Positions 22,101 through 30,944 of a DNA stretch of 37,394 bases are shown here, piece by piece. Within the stretch, counting starts at the first letter, position 1. Every line of letters starts with the position of its first letter. This DNA comes from Gnetum montanum (taxonomy: Eukaryota > Streptophyta > Gnetopsida > Gnetales > Gnetaceae), in NCBI GenBank assembly GCA_015680685.1, contig MNCI01004881.1:1033279-1070672 (forward strand), read 5' to 3'. The notes beneath the pieces are model-generated. The model did not search any database and had not been told where the DNA came from. It saw only the letters and a list, made by a program, of their open reading frames with translations. Made by a program: the position numbers and the translations under genes.

Positions 22101-23152
22101 CTGATTGCTGATTGGATATTGACTAAATTTTCAGGCATTGTTTTCAATGTCATAGTTACTCTCGTTCCCTTTTTGTTCATGTGTTTCACTTTGACAAGGA
22201 TCAAACATGACTAGATCTTTATTTTGTTAGGTATGCTTACAATGGTCATCTATAGGGTGTTCTTTGCTGTTTCAGAAGTTTCTTGCCCTTTTAACATGTA
22301 AATGGTTTAATGCTGGAGCAACCACCTTGACATGAACCAACCCACCTTGTAATTCAATGGCTTGGCCAGAATATATGGCTTGTGTAGTTGCAAGTTTGGT
22401 TCCATGGATTATGCTGGTCTAACACTACTATCTATGATCTGCTTAAGTTCTATAAAAGTACTGTGTTGTTATCTATTATAAGAGTGCATATATGTTATGG
22501 ATGTTGGAATCAAAACTATTTGACTCTATGTAACAACAAGGTGTGAGCTTAGTGGCAAGACTCTGGATTTGGAAGCTCCAAGTCATGGGTTTGATTCTAA
22601 TAGGCAATGCTGAGTTATAAAGTTCTAATTGAACTATATATCTTGGGGTGTACCTATGTTTCAATTATTTCGGGTTCCAACACCTTTGTAAACTTAGGAT
22701 TGGAGCATGTGAATGTTGCATTTTAGTCATGCTTTCTGGCTTTTGTAGAGCTTGGGGGAACCATATAATTGAACCATATACAACCCAAGACATATCTGGA
22801 AAACATATACAACCCAAGACATCTGGAAAACATATCGCAAATGAAACTTGAACCAGGAAGCTTTTGTTTTACCAATTGCCCTACAACTATGGTTTGGAAA
22901 GTTGTATTAAGGGACATTATTTATGGTAATTTATGTTACATCTAAGCATTCAGATATAACTGATATTGCATCATCTTTATCTATGCTATTTTTCAGTTCA
23001 TGAATTTTGCCTTTTGCTTTCAAGATTGAAATCATTTGTTGGTGCAGGGTTTTCGAAAGGTGTACTATGTTATTGGCGGAATCCATGAATATGCACGAGT
23101 AGGTTACTCAAGGGATGAGAACATGGTACTTCGTCCGTACAAAGAATACTAA
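13152..23152 (+). CDS. STR12: Chloroplast rhodanese-like/PpiC domain protein, STR12-like, eight exons
   Basis: Exons 13152-13392, 13635-13772, 14185-14282, 17158-17258, 17360-17467, 17586-17694, 20370-20420, 23048-23152; all GT-AG, phases compatible, 316 aa. Residues 1 to about 75 are rich in Ser/Arg/Thr and poor in acids, as in a plastid transit peptide. Residues about 100-194 are a parvulin-type prolyl isomerase (PpiC) domain: VQHMLF, LAEQHSICQ, RGGMLGW, IPEFEEA, GRHLVQVL. Residues about 203-300 are a rhodanese domain: LIDVREPYEL, then catalytic-loop Cys266 in CHVGKEAGK, then VYYVIGGIHEYA. This order and size match Arabidopsis At5g19370 (STR12, about 300 aa). Oddities: the usual CxxGxRS loop lacks its Arg and Ser, the GQM motif of PpiC reads GRCTH if the exon 3 donor is right, and the last 17 residues differ from other STR12 proteins. 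The family's substrate is not established. ATG 13152 is the first in frame after upstream stops; a second lies at 13158. Confidence 0.85.
13773..14184 (+). other. Intron 2 of the STR12-like gene
   Basis: 412 bases, donor AAG|GTATTT and acceptor TTTGCAG. It separates the two halves of the PpiC domain. Nothing else seen in it. Confidence 0.75.
14283..17157 (+). other. Intron 3 of the STR12-like gene
   Basis: 2,875 bases. The donor is weak (CACAT|GTACTG) but is the one that keeps the frame; the acceptor GCAAACAG is clear. It contains a minus-strand SINE at 14745-14908. The remainder is AT-rich without recognised domains; a C-rich stretch near 16700-16990 differs in composition and could be an unrecognised transposon piece. 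Confidence 0.6.
14745..14908 (-). mobile_element. tRNA-derived SINE copy 2 (in intron 3)
   Basis: Minus strand: A box in GTTAGCTTAGTAGCAAAAGT, B box in CAGATTTGATTCCAG, then a body with CACTAAGTTACGG and a tail with GGTCCAAGAGGGTCTCA. Same head as the copies at 22538 and 28198. Antisense to the host gene. Confidence 0.65.
17695..20369 (+). other. Intron 6 of the STR12-like gene
   Basis: 2,675 bases; donor CTG|GTAGGT, acceptor TTTTTACAG. Most of it (18060-19980) is an antisense RTE LINE remnant. The intron falls exactly before the catalytic Cys codon of the rhodanese loop. Confidence 0.8.
18060..19980 (-). pseudogene. RTE-type LINE reverse transcriptase remnant, antisense in intron 6
   Basis: Reading the minus strand from high to low: a WWR/NK-rich N-terminal stretch near 19950, CIKEVGERILVKN near 19665, the catalytic block STDLKKAYDK followed by PRDIG near 19060-19100, DELTTYRMKSLSVYCLQM near 18815-18870 (the YADD region, decayed), KTEYMECSFS near 18725-18755, LNEKFYRTIIKPTVLYGTEC near 18465-18525, and a C-terminal LDRGKWQIRSHVAKP near 18130-18175. 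These blocks and their order match plant RTE-clade LINEs. It is broken by several stops and frameshifts. The endonuclease was not found, so it is 5' truncated as usual for LINEs. Confidence 0.82.
20698..21966. repeat. Target-site duplication around the solo LTR: CCTGT / CCTGC
   Basis: Five bases before the LTR (20698-20702) read CCTGT and five after it (21962-21966) read CCTGC. One mismatch fits an old insertion. This fixes both ends of the LTR. Confidence 0.7.
20703..21961 (+). mobile_element. Solo LTR, beta family, copy C
   Basis: 1,259 bases, starting TGATGAGTCATCC and ending CCCCTATCA, i.e. with TG...CA ends. It is homologous along its length to the reverse complement of 26869-28082. A TATA-like CATAAATACC lies at 21141-21150, matched in the partner by TTATAAATAC. 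No primer-binding site or gag follows, and the flanks are a target-site duplication, so this is a solo LTR left by recombination. It lies in the same sense as the host gene, so its promoter and polyadenylation signals could affect intron 7. Confidence 0.82.
22538..22687 (+). mobile_element. tRNA-derived SINE copy 3 (in intron 7)
   Basis: A box in GTGAGCTTAGTGGCAAGACT, B box in GGGTTTGATTCT, then AGGCAATGCTGAGTTATAA, TTCTAATTGAACTATATAT, and GGTTCCAACACC at the end. It aligns over about 150 bases with the copy at 28198. Confidence 0.72.
22778..22836. repeat. Two-unit tandem duplication, about 28-31 bp
   Basis: ATACAACCCAAGACAT followed by CTGGAAAACAT occurs twice in a row. Confidence 0.75.
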
Positions 23153-24189
23153 CACATATATTATATGTATCCTATTTTCAAGTTTATTCCAGAAATTCTA
23201 CAGTAGTGTTCTTTTCAACCAGTAAAAATTACTAGGATAGTCTGTTCACTATTTCTCAAAGCCTGACGGTTCTGTGCAAATTTTTAATGCAAAAATGAGA
23301 CAGGTTGTGGGAATCAAATATTTTACTTTGTCCATGCCAGAATTCTTATTGAAAAGGATGTATTTAGAGGGAACCAGAAATATTCTGCATTGCACTTAAA
23401 CGGAAATTTAAACTTTAAATTGTGTGTTTTGCTACCACTTCTATAACGTCAACTATAGCAGGCAGGCATATCGAACAATATCTTTGCTACCAGCGTTCTC
23501 ATTGGAAGTAGTGTTTTGCGTAAAACCCAACTGCTACCATAATTGACGATGCGGTATTATTAGATGTTTTTTGTGAAAATGCTTGCGGAAGATGGAAATC
23601 TTCATATCTTTTATTCAATGTGTTGTAAGTGTTCAAATCTGGAATAAGGATTGAGCAGCCAGAGAGTAGCACTTTCTGATGTCAAAATATTTTAAGTACT
23701 TTGTTGAAGCTTGAATATGGATTTGTGGAACAAATATAATTTGACGCTCGTTGATCCGCATCTTTAGGGTAAAAGATGGGGAATAGAATGTTGGTACGAA
23801 ATCATTTTTTTTTTGTTTTACAATTAAAAAAATATCAGCGTCCTAATTATTTTAACGGCAAACCCATTCTTTTCCTTATCCGTGAGCGAAAAGATTTATT
23901 GATGGCATCTCTTTCGTTTTCACCACATACCATCCTTTTCCCTATCCATTCCCTATCCATGAGTAAAAAGATTTGATGGTGACGTATGTGTTAAAAAGTG
24001 AATGTAGCATTACTTTAATATCAAGTAGCATTAAATAGTGAAATTTAGCTTAGGTTGAACATTGCTGATACTTTTTATTGAATGAGGTAATATTAAGTAC
24101 AACAATGTCAAGTAACGCTAATGTTGAAAAAGTTAACGTTGAAGTAACTATTAGCAATAACATCTTGTTAATTAACGGTCTTAAATAGC
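23153..24189. other. 3' flank of the STR12-like gene; no other gene seen
   Basis: Probably holds the 3' untranslated region in its first few hundred bases; no strong polyadenylation signal could be chosen. A diverged tandem duplication (TTATCCRTGAGYRAAAAGATTT) occurs around 23862-23983. The frame at 23776-23976 falls in this repeat and is not considered a gene. Confidence 0.4.
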
Positions 24190-25950
24190 TCTTGACAATG
24201 ACTCATTATGGTAGAGGTATTAGAAGATACAAGTTGCTAGAAATAGTTGTTGGACAGGTACTATTGCTTATTATGGTAGACCCATCAGAAGATACGAGTT
24301 GCTAAAAATAGTTGCTATAAGGATTAGGTGGCTTGGAGAGGTACTATTGCTTAGGCAATGGCATTTCTCATGATTAGCTTTTGCCATTGTTATTGGTAGT
24401 GCCTTTGAGATTATTGTAGGGCCTATTATGATATTACTATTGTTGATAATAGTTGCTTGTAGTTGTCTTGAGGATAAGGTAACTTTTTAGGTATTTAGCT
24501 TTTAACAAATTTTGAGTTTAAAGCATAAGCTGTTGATTGGGCAACAACCTTTAGGATGTTCATGCTTGAAGATGTCACAACCATCATTGTTGAAATCTAA
24601 GTCTGCAAACTCCTCAACTATAACTACCTTCCCTTTTTGCTAGTAGTAGCTCTTGCATGTCTCTCTTCTCTTTTTTGTCCTTTTCTTTAGCTCTACATTG
24701 CTATGCTTTTTCCTTTACTATCTTTAAATTTGTTTGACACTTCTCATGAATAAAACTTACATTTTATCAACATTAGCTGAAATTACAATAACAAACTTTG
24801 GATTGACAAGAATTTTCACTAGATCACTTCTTTTAACAGTGCTTCCTCTTTTGGTTCACAAAGATGAACCTCCTTTTTATGAAGAGATCGGTTTTTATTG
24901 TACTACCCAACACTTTCATTTCTTGTGTTCACTTTCCTCATTTGCTAGTTGATTAATAAGGCTTTGAATCTGATGACATCTCTAAAAGTCTTTTTTGGGC
25001 ATACACCCCAAGGGTTTCTTTGGTTTTATTTTGGAGTCCATCTATGATGTGCTAATGTTGTTCCATTTGAGAGAAGCCATGGCTTGAGCATCTATATAGC
25101 AAAGAATAATATCTACCTAAGGTTGCATTAGGGGATTCATAGTTACCCTATCTCTACTCTTAAATTTGCTATTTCAAGGTAGACACCTTGGAGTCGTCTG
25201 GTATTTGTTATTAAACAGTTCAAGTAACATAATCAACCTTTGGATGAATTTTGGTTTTAAAGATCAATACCAACTTTCAACCTCTTTGTTGAGTGTCGTA
25301 GGGAACAACTTGAGCTTCTATGATTCATTTTCAATGTTTTGCAAGGTGTAGGTATTGTGGAAGGTCTAAACGTGATGTTGCAAATTAACATTGCAACCTT
25401 CCTCAAACTTAGGGATGTTATTAATGTCTAGCCATTTAATCTTGTTGTCCCTTCGATGACTTTTTAGTAAATACATTGCCATCTTGATGTTGATCATACT
25501 TCAAGTAGCAAGTAGGGACTCACTGTAATCATTTATTTCATCATGATCCCTATCATGACCATGTCCTCTTCAATGTTGTCTGCTATCTCTTCTCTCATGT
25601 TTGTATCATCTTTTGATCTTATCCACCATCTCTGCCTCCATCTCTATGATGGTCTTCTTTGTCATCTCCACTAGGTTGTCTGCAATTGCCCTTTCTCCCT
25701 TGGCCATAGTCATCCTCATCAAAGCTTAATAATGATGATGATGATGAGGATGGAAAACTAGGAGAGCCATGGTGGCTTGCTTTTCTTCCATAACCCTTGT
25801 GGTTATCTCTAGATGGCCTACTAGAAGATCTAGGCCTAGAGGTCCTCCTTGTGTTGGGTCATGCACTCCCTTTTCCTTACCAAGGCTTAACATAGTCATG
25901 AGTTCATGTCATATGCAATGAAAAGGTGAAGATTTTGACTATTGAATGTG
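24190..25950 (-). pseudogene. gag remnant of a minus-strand Athila/Tat-type element (copy B)
   Basis: Reading down the minus strand: a D/H/R-rich N-terminus near 25560-25760, NIPKFEEG near 25410, LQNIENE and KLKLFPTTL near 25290-25340, LLELFNNKYQ near 25200-25230, the decayed zinc knuckle with HPKGCC near 24545-24590, and a P/Q-rich tail with a 70-80 bp internal repeat at 24200-24350. Each block has a counterpart in the plus-strand element at 31982-33000. Many stops. No protease or polymerase follows at lower coordinates, so the element is truncated at about 24190. Confidence 0.75.
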
Positions 25951-26481
25951 CTTGAATGATAATTTGTGTCATTATTTTTGGATTGCAATGCCAGTGGATC
26001 GATGGCCCCTTTCCCCTTAGTGGTTTTATGGTATGCCTTCGTGAAACAATCTTTTTACAATTGGGCTCCAGTGGGTTGATAGGGCCTACACATCTCATCA
26101 ACCATGCTATAGTCACCAACAACTGCTTCAAGTACAACTCTTATCAATTCTACTATAAGCATTGATGGAGCTAAGTGATCAAGTGGCAACATAATGCTAT
26201 CCTCCAAGCCCTCCATTGCTTTCGGTCATCCTTGTAAAAGATGAAAGTGAAGTCCAAATGGTAGGGATTTGGATGTTAGAAGACAACTTTGACTTGATGT
26301 GGCACATCATCCCTAATTTTGGTGGTTTTGTCATGTTCCCTTGATTTCAAATTATAAGTAGAAACCCTCAAGACATTTTAAATTATTTTGAGTGTTTGAA
26401 TAAAATAATATTGTTTTTTAAATGATGAATTTTTTAAGTCTTGACAATGATTATAAATGATTCTAACTATGTTAGTATCAA
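25951..26481 (-). mobile_element. 5' leader of the minus-strand element copy B
   Basis: Lies between the primer-binding site and the first gag-like sequence, about 530 bases. No coding content recognised. Frames on both strands at 25904-26165 overlap each other and look like chance. Confidence 0.5.
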
Positions 26482-26500
26482 CCCCCAAGAATGGTGCCAA
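26482..26500 (-). promoter_or_regulatory. Primer-binding site of copy B, decayed tRNA-Asp type
   Basis: Minus strand TTGGCACCATTCTTGGGGG directly after the LTR end. It keeps TGGC, CC, TT and the GGGG run of the tRNA-Asp complement. It is more diverged than the site at 282-303. Confidence 0.6.
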
Positions 26501-26868
26501 TGATTAGAATGAGTGTCCCCTACCCTCAACCATACAAATCACAAGTGTTCATGCATGACCTAATTATATTCTATAGATTAGATTAGTGCAATATCTAAAG
26601 AGCTAAGCATTCAATCGTGAGCCATATCTTCCTAATTATACTCGTGTAACTTTTAATATATATAGTTAAGTACAATTGAGGCATATGATATTGATGTTAA
26701 TAAGGCCATAATTGAAATATTATAAAAATATAGAAATCAATTCTAAATTAAACCAATGTAAAAATTAAAGGTTAAATAATCCTAGGTGATAAGCATCTGT
26801 TCTTGGTTTGCCACATACATCTTAAACTTACATATTTGTCATTGGGTTACCAAGTGATTACTGCTAGG

Positions 26869-28082
26869 TGATAGGGGTCCCACCAATTTTGGACCAATAG
26901 GATATATCATATAGAATGCAATGTGATTTAATCATAAGCTTTGAAGACAATGTTTAGTAGATTGCTAAGAATACTTATGTATGTCATTATGTTAAAAAAA
27001 TATAAAATATATTTAATACATATGCTATAATTAAAATCTGTGTTGCCATCGTGAGAGGATAGAGAGAATATTTAAAAATTTATATTTTACAATTTATATG
27101 GATTTTATATTTATAAGAAACAAAACAAACATAAACACACACACACACACACATTGCAATCCCTTGTGGGGACGTGTAATGTTCATGTTGCAATCCCTCT
27201 TGGGGATAGGTGCAACACCACATATGAAAAGTAATAAAAATGGCTCTTAGTCACAACCTTGATGGCCCAACACTATGTCATACAGTTGTGACCTCCTTGG
27301 GCAAGGAACAAATCATTATGGCTTGATAAATCAAAAAAATAAATAAATATTTTTGTTGTTTTTTTTTGGTGTAAAGCATCAATGCTAAAATAAGGGAAAA
27401 TCATTAACCAAACAATTCTGAGCTATGTAAGCATGTAGCACTTTGACAAAGTCTAGCTACACTTATGAAAACATCAACTCAAAGCACACACAAGACAAGG
27501 AAAGAAATCAACTTTTACCCAAGGGAGGAAGAGCTCTTCACAAAATTGGACACCAAAAGGTCAAATGAAATCCAAATTAAGACAAAGATGTGTGTGAGAA
27601 CTCTCCTTGGGTATTTATAATTTTCATGTTGAAACTGAGAGGGTTCATCAATGCCTGGATGCTAATGAAGGCTTGTTAATACCATGCAAGCCAACTTGAA
27701 CATATTGTTGATAGGGATTGACCAATCAAGGCTAGGCAAGGGACGTGTTTGCACCCTTGTGCTAACACAGGGGGTGTGTTGAGTCAGGGTAGTTAGCACA
27801 CCTTCCCCCTACAACCACAACTAATTACTTTCTGTTTAGGACAAGCTAGAACTCAAAGGCACATGTCAGAATGGCTTCGGGACATCCAAATGAAGCCAAA
27901 TTGTCCTAAAGAGCTTGAAATTAGGCATGAAACCTCATAGTGTGACACTAGAGGCAAGGATGCATCATAGAGGACCAATAACCTAAACCAAACACACTAG
28001 ACTACAAACACAAGGCATATGAAACACTTCCCAGATCTAGGGTCTACAATCGACTTACACATTGCCATTGGATGCCTCATCA
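26869..28082 (-). mobile_element. Solo LTR, beta family, copy B (nested in an alpha LTR)
   Basis: 1,214 bases, minus orientation: TGATGAGGCATCC at 28082 down to CCCCTATCA at 26869. Homologous to copy C at 20703-21961, including the ATTTTGGACCAA, GGAGGAAGAGCTCTTCAC and TTGTGACTTCCTTGG-like blocks. Flanked by CTAGG (26864-26868) and CTAAG (28083-28087), a target-site duplication with one mismatch. TATA-like TTATAAATACC on the minus strand at about 27609-27620. An AC microsatellite lies inside at 27134-27153. Confidence 0.82.
27134..27153. repeat. AC dinucleotide microsatellite
   Basis: About ten AC units inside the beta solo LTR; absent from copy C, so it expanded after insertion. Confidence 0.85.
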
Positions 28083-28197
28083 CTAAGTGAACCAAATAAG
28101 AGCCTTATTGCAATTATGAGATAATGTGTTATGCTCAAAACTAGTCCTACTAATGTTGCCATAATTATTGTGCGTGTAATCGTAAATTACTAATTCG

Positions 28198-28345
28198 ATG
28201 ATGTGTTAGCCTAGTGGTAAGACTCTTGATTTGAAAGCTCCAATTCATGGGTTCAATTTTGGTAGGCAATGCTGAATTATAATGTTCTAATTGAACTATA
28301 TATTTTGGGCTGCGTAACAATCATTTTAAAGTTCCAAACCCCTTG
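28198..28345 (+). mobile_element. tRNA-derived SINE copy 4 (nested in an alpha LTR)
   Basis: A box GTTAGCCTAGTGGTAAGACT is close to the consensus; B box GGGTTCAATTTT. Body AGGCAATGCTGAATTATAA and TTCTAATTGAACTATATAT as in copy 3. It is the best preserved head of the family in this window. Confidence 0.75.
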
Positions 28346-28600
28346 AAGTAAAGTGCATTGATGTAAATTCTATGCTTTGTGAGAGTGCTACAATGGAATG
28401 AAATAATCTCAATTTTTGTTGTCCACGTACATAGAACTCAAATAAAAATTCTATTTAATCATTTCACACCATGTTGCAAGCACTTGCGAAGAAATTCCAA
28501 CTTCTATAGAACAAAATTACAAGAGTTTATCCAAGTTATTGACCAAAAAGTGCCATAAATGCAGTTGGTACAAATTTATAAAGACATTTATTGCTTCTGC

Positions 28601-29041
28601 ATCAATGTTAATTCATCAACACAATGGAACCTATGTCAACGCAATTGACTAAAGACTATTCTTCAAATGACATCTAAAATAGGTACCTATTCCTCTAGTT
28701 CTTTATGGAAGGCCTTGGTAATTACTCTATCATGACATTTCTCCAAAGCTCGTGTACACTTTGTGCATCATTTTTTCTCTCTACCATGACAAATCAATTG
28801 ATTTGATTGGCATGGACTTTTAACTATACATAAATTACAAGGAATAACCCTAGAGAAGACATTCGTTAATATAGGCAACAAAGAAACAAGACAAATTTTC
28901 TATTCAAAATATTTTAAAATTAACATAAATGATATGTACATTGATCATTTACTACCAAAAAAATTGTTGATTTTGTATTATGATGAATTATTTAGTTAAA
29001 ATTTTCTTTACTTCATGGAGACTCACAACCACTAGCTTAAA
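28601..29041. other. No gene seen; probably rest of the alpha LTR U3 and older DNA
   Basis: AT-rich, with no recognised domain or repeat unit. The AGATCT units of copy A are not present here. Confidence 0.35.
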
Positions 29042-29415
29042 TATATATTTATTATATATAGGTTGAGATGATCTTTAACTTTCACAAGTAAAATACTTTC
29101 AATTTATGGACAAAGAACAAAAATTTTAGCTTGAATCTTTTATGATTTCTTCACAAAGAAGAAGATTCATGCATTCCACCATAGTACATTCCCCTTCATT
29201 GAAATTTTTTCTTTTTCTTACGCTTCTCGAGCATTCACAATTTGGCTAGGAGGAGAATATACAATGGTGGAATGCATGAATTTTCTTCCTTATAAAAAGA
29301 TCATAAACATTCACTTAAAATTCTTGTTTCTCATCCATGAGTCATGGAATATTTGATTGTAGAGCTCAAGATTTGGTAAAAAGCAAAGATCCTCTTAACC
29401 CAATTATAGATATAT
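29042..29415. repeat. Long inverted repeat (foldback), arms about 150 bp
   Basis: Left arm 29042-29191 pairs with right arm 29255-29415 around a loop of about 63 bases. The core, ATTCATGCATTCCACCAT (29165-29182) and ATGGTGGAATGCATGAAT (29264-29281), is perfect over 18 bases. Outward pairing continues with mismatches, e.g. ATGATTTCTTC with a rc partner ATGATCTTTTT, and AAATATATATTTAT with a rc partner ending ATATATATTTAAT. No transposase. It could be a MITE, an inverted duplication, or a hairpin small-RNA locus. Confidence 0.7.
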
Positions 29416-30290
29416 ATTTAATATAGTATATAAACTATAAAAATTTGTCAATCCTATTTACAAATCCTTAAAGGCTTGAATTATTTCTTTCAAAAGTTCT
29501 TTTTTAATTTTTAGGCAAATATATCCATAATATATGTGATAAAAAAACATAAATATAATATCCAAAAATATTTAATTGGCTACCTAGCCCAATCAAACTC
29601 AAAACACCATTTACATTTTGTTTTTACAAGTTTTCTATTTCTAGAAGAAAAACTTTAGTCTTTCTCAACCTAAAATTTTAAGCCTAATCCTTAAGAAATA
29701 TTATGAAATAAAATCATAAAAATATAAAACTAAACACATTACCTTCAATTATGCAATAAAAATAAGGAAATGGTAAAATTAATATTACACCAGGTTCTTG
29801 TGCATTCTAAATGATGGAATTTTAATTAGAGAATTCAAAAATATATGAATAGAAGAACGGTAAAGCATAATGCTCCCTTAATAAGTTCATTTTACACCGA
29901 AAAAAAGTTCTTTGCAACTTTTAGAGTTATATGCAACGGCAAGCTAAGCGTCTTTCTTATGGGATTCATACCTTTAACATCCCTAAAAAATCTAACATTA
30001 TAAACTATTCTATTATAAGGATTGTATCTTCTACAAAAACTTAAAATATAAAACTCTAAATGCCATTTTATGTTTGTTCCACTATTGAGATAGTGTACTT
30101 TGTTTATAAACAAATCATTATTAGCAGAAACCTACCAACTCCATAAGCTTTTCACATTTTGTAATCGATCTTAGATTTTTGAAGCACTACACTTGTTTCT
30201 TTGACACCAAAGCATCCCAGTCATTGAACCAAAACTTAGTATGCCATCTTTGTCGGTGTATGCATGTCCACCATTAATATCCACAGCATG
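29416..30290. other. No gene seen; includes the likely 3' untranslated region of the minus-strand exon
   Basis: AT-rich. On the minus strand the first 100-200 bases below 30291 would be the 3' untranslated region. The minus frame at 29892-30113 has no recognisable content. Confidence 0.4.
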
Positions 30291-30371
30291 CTAGTATGTT
30301 GGAACATTTGAATCGACCAGTAAAGAATATTGATGTATCCCACCAGAAATGTTATAAACTCGCTTGAATCC
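30291..30371 (-). pseudogene. Lone terminal exon of a second STR12-type rhodanese/PpiC gene
   Basis: Minus strand, acceptor ATTTTTATCAG then 26 codons and a TAG stop: begins GFKRVYNISGGIHQYS and ends SNVPTY. This corresponds exactly, in phase (0) and position, to exon 8 of the plus-strand STR12-like gene (GFRKVYYVIGGIHEYA...). It is closer than that exon to the Arabidopsis STR12 C-terminus as I recall it (GFxSVYNxxGGI, ending PTY). No other exon was found between here and the window end; a gag-pol element begins 1.5 kb upstream. It may be a fragment or the last exon of a gene with very long introns extending right of the window. The frame is open and the splice site intact, so it is not clearly dead. 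Confidence 0.7.
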
Positions 30372-30944
30372 CTGATAAAAATCATGCGACAGGTATCAAA
30401 TATGGATATTCGAGAGTAAATAAACAAACACATTACAAAATTGTGCTATTTTCCTCATTTGACAAAATTGCTGCAAGGCTCACAATGTAAGTGTTTTGGT
30501 TGCTAGAAAAAATATGATACACACTGCACTATAAATTGATACTAAACTTCCAATTGGGTTTTTAAATTGTAATATCATCCATTATAGGTTTTGACTGCAA
30601 CTTCAAAAACAGTTTAAAGACCGACAGAACTTATACCAACTCTTTTTGCCATTGATCAATAATAAATGAATTAAAAAAAACAATGCAGAACCAAATTGAT
30701 GCCTAGTCAATGAAGTGTAATTTCCTGTTTAAAAATTTGCAACTTGCATTCTACAAGTCAGAGGTTTAATCCTAGTGGGTTATGATAAGATACATCGGCA
30801 TTTTGCAAGAAAATAATATCTAAAACTGAGATGGCAATAAACAGTTCAGTTTCAGTGCTACAAAAAATAATTTGATTAGTGAAGCTCATATGATGTACCA
30901 AGTAAAATTTCTATTGAAAATACACAAACTTACATACAATGAAA

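Larger units (their letters stand above)
20421..23047 (+). other. Intron 7 of the STR12-like gene
   Basis: 2,627 bases; donor TGG|GTATTC, acceptor GGTGCAG. It contains a complete solo LTR (20703-21961), a SINE (22538-22687) and a short tandem duplication near 22778-22836. The rest is AT-rich without recognised content. Confidence 0.75.
26501..28600 (-). mobile_element. Alpha-family LTR, copy B, interrupted by two later insertions
   Basis: Starts on the plus strand TGATTAGAATGAGTG then CCCTACCCTCAACCATAC, matching copies A and D. Homology to copy A runs to GGGTTACCAAGTGATTA near 26858. It is then broken by a beta solo LTR (26869-28082) and resumes with GAGATAATG near 28120. It is broken again by a SINE (28198-28345) and resumes with GAAATAATCTCAATTTTTG and GTCCACGTACATAGAACTC (copy A around 835-890). 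A TATA-like TATAAAT (minus, 28573-28580) matches the copy A box. The upper end of the LTR is not defined; it lacks the GATATCG array. Confidence 0.65.

Noticed and set aside
25736-25752. ATG trinucleotide run as a LINE tail
   Set aside because: It lies inside the gag N-terminal region of copy B and encodes a charged run there, without the TTGGGA block of RTE tails.
29892-30113. 73-codon minus frame
   Set aside because: Composition is that of AT-rich non-coding DNA, and it falls in the 3' flank of the lone STR12 exon.
30700-30790. Possible fifth SINE
   Set aside because: Only a B-box-like GGTTTAATCC is seen; the A box and the family body are not recognisable.
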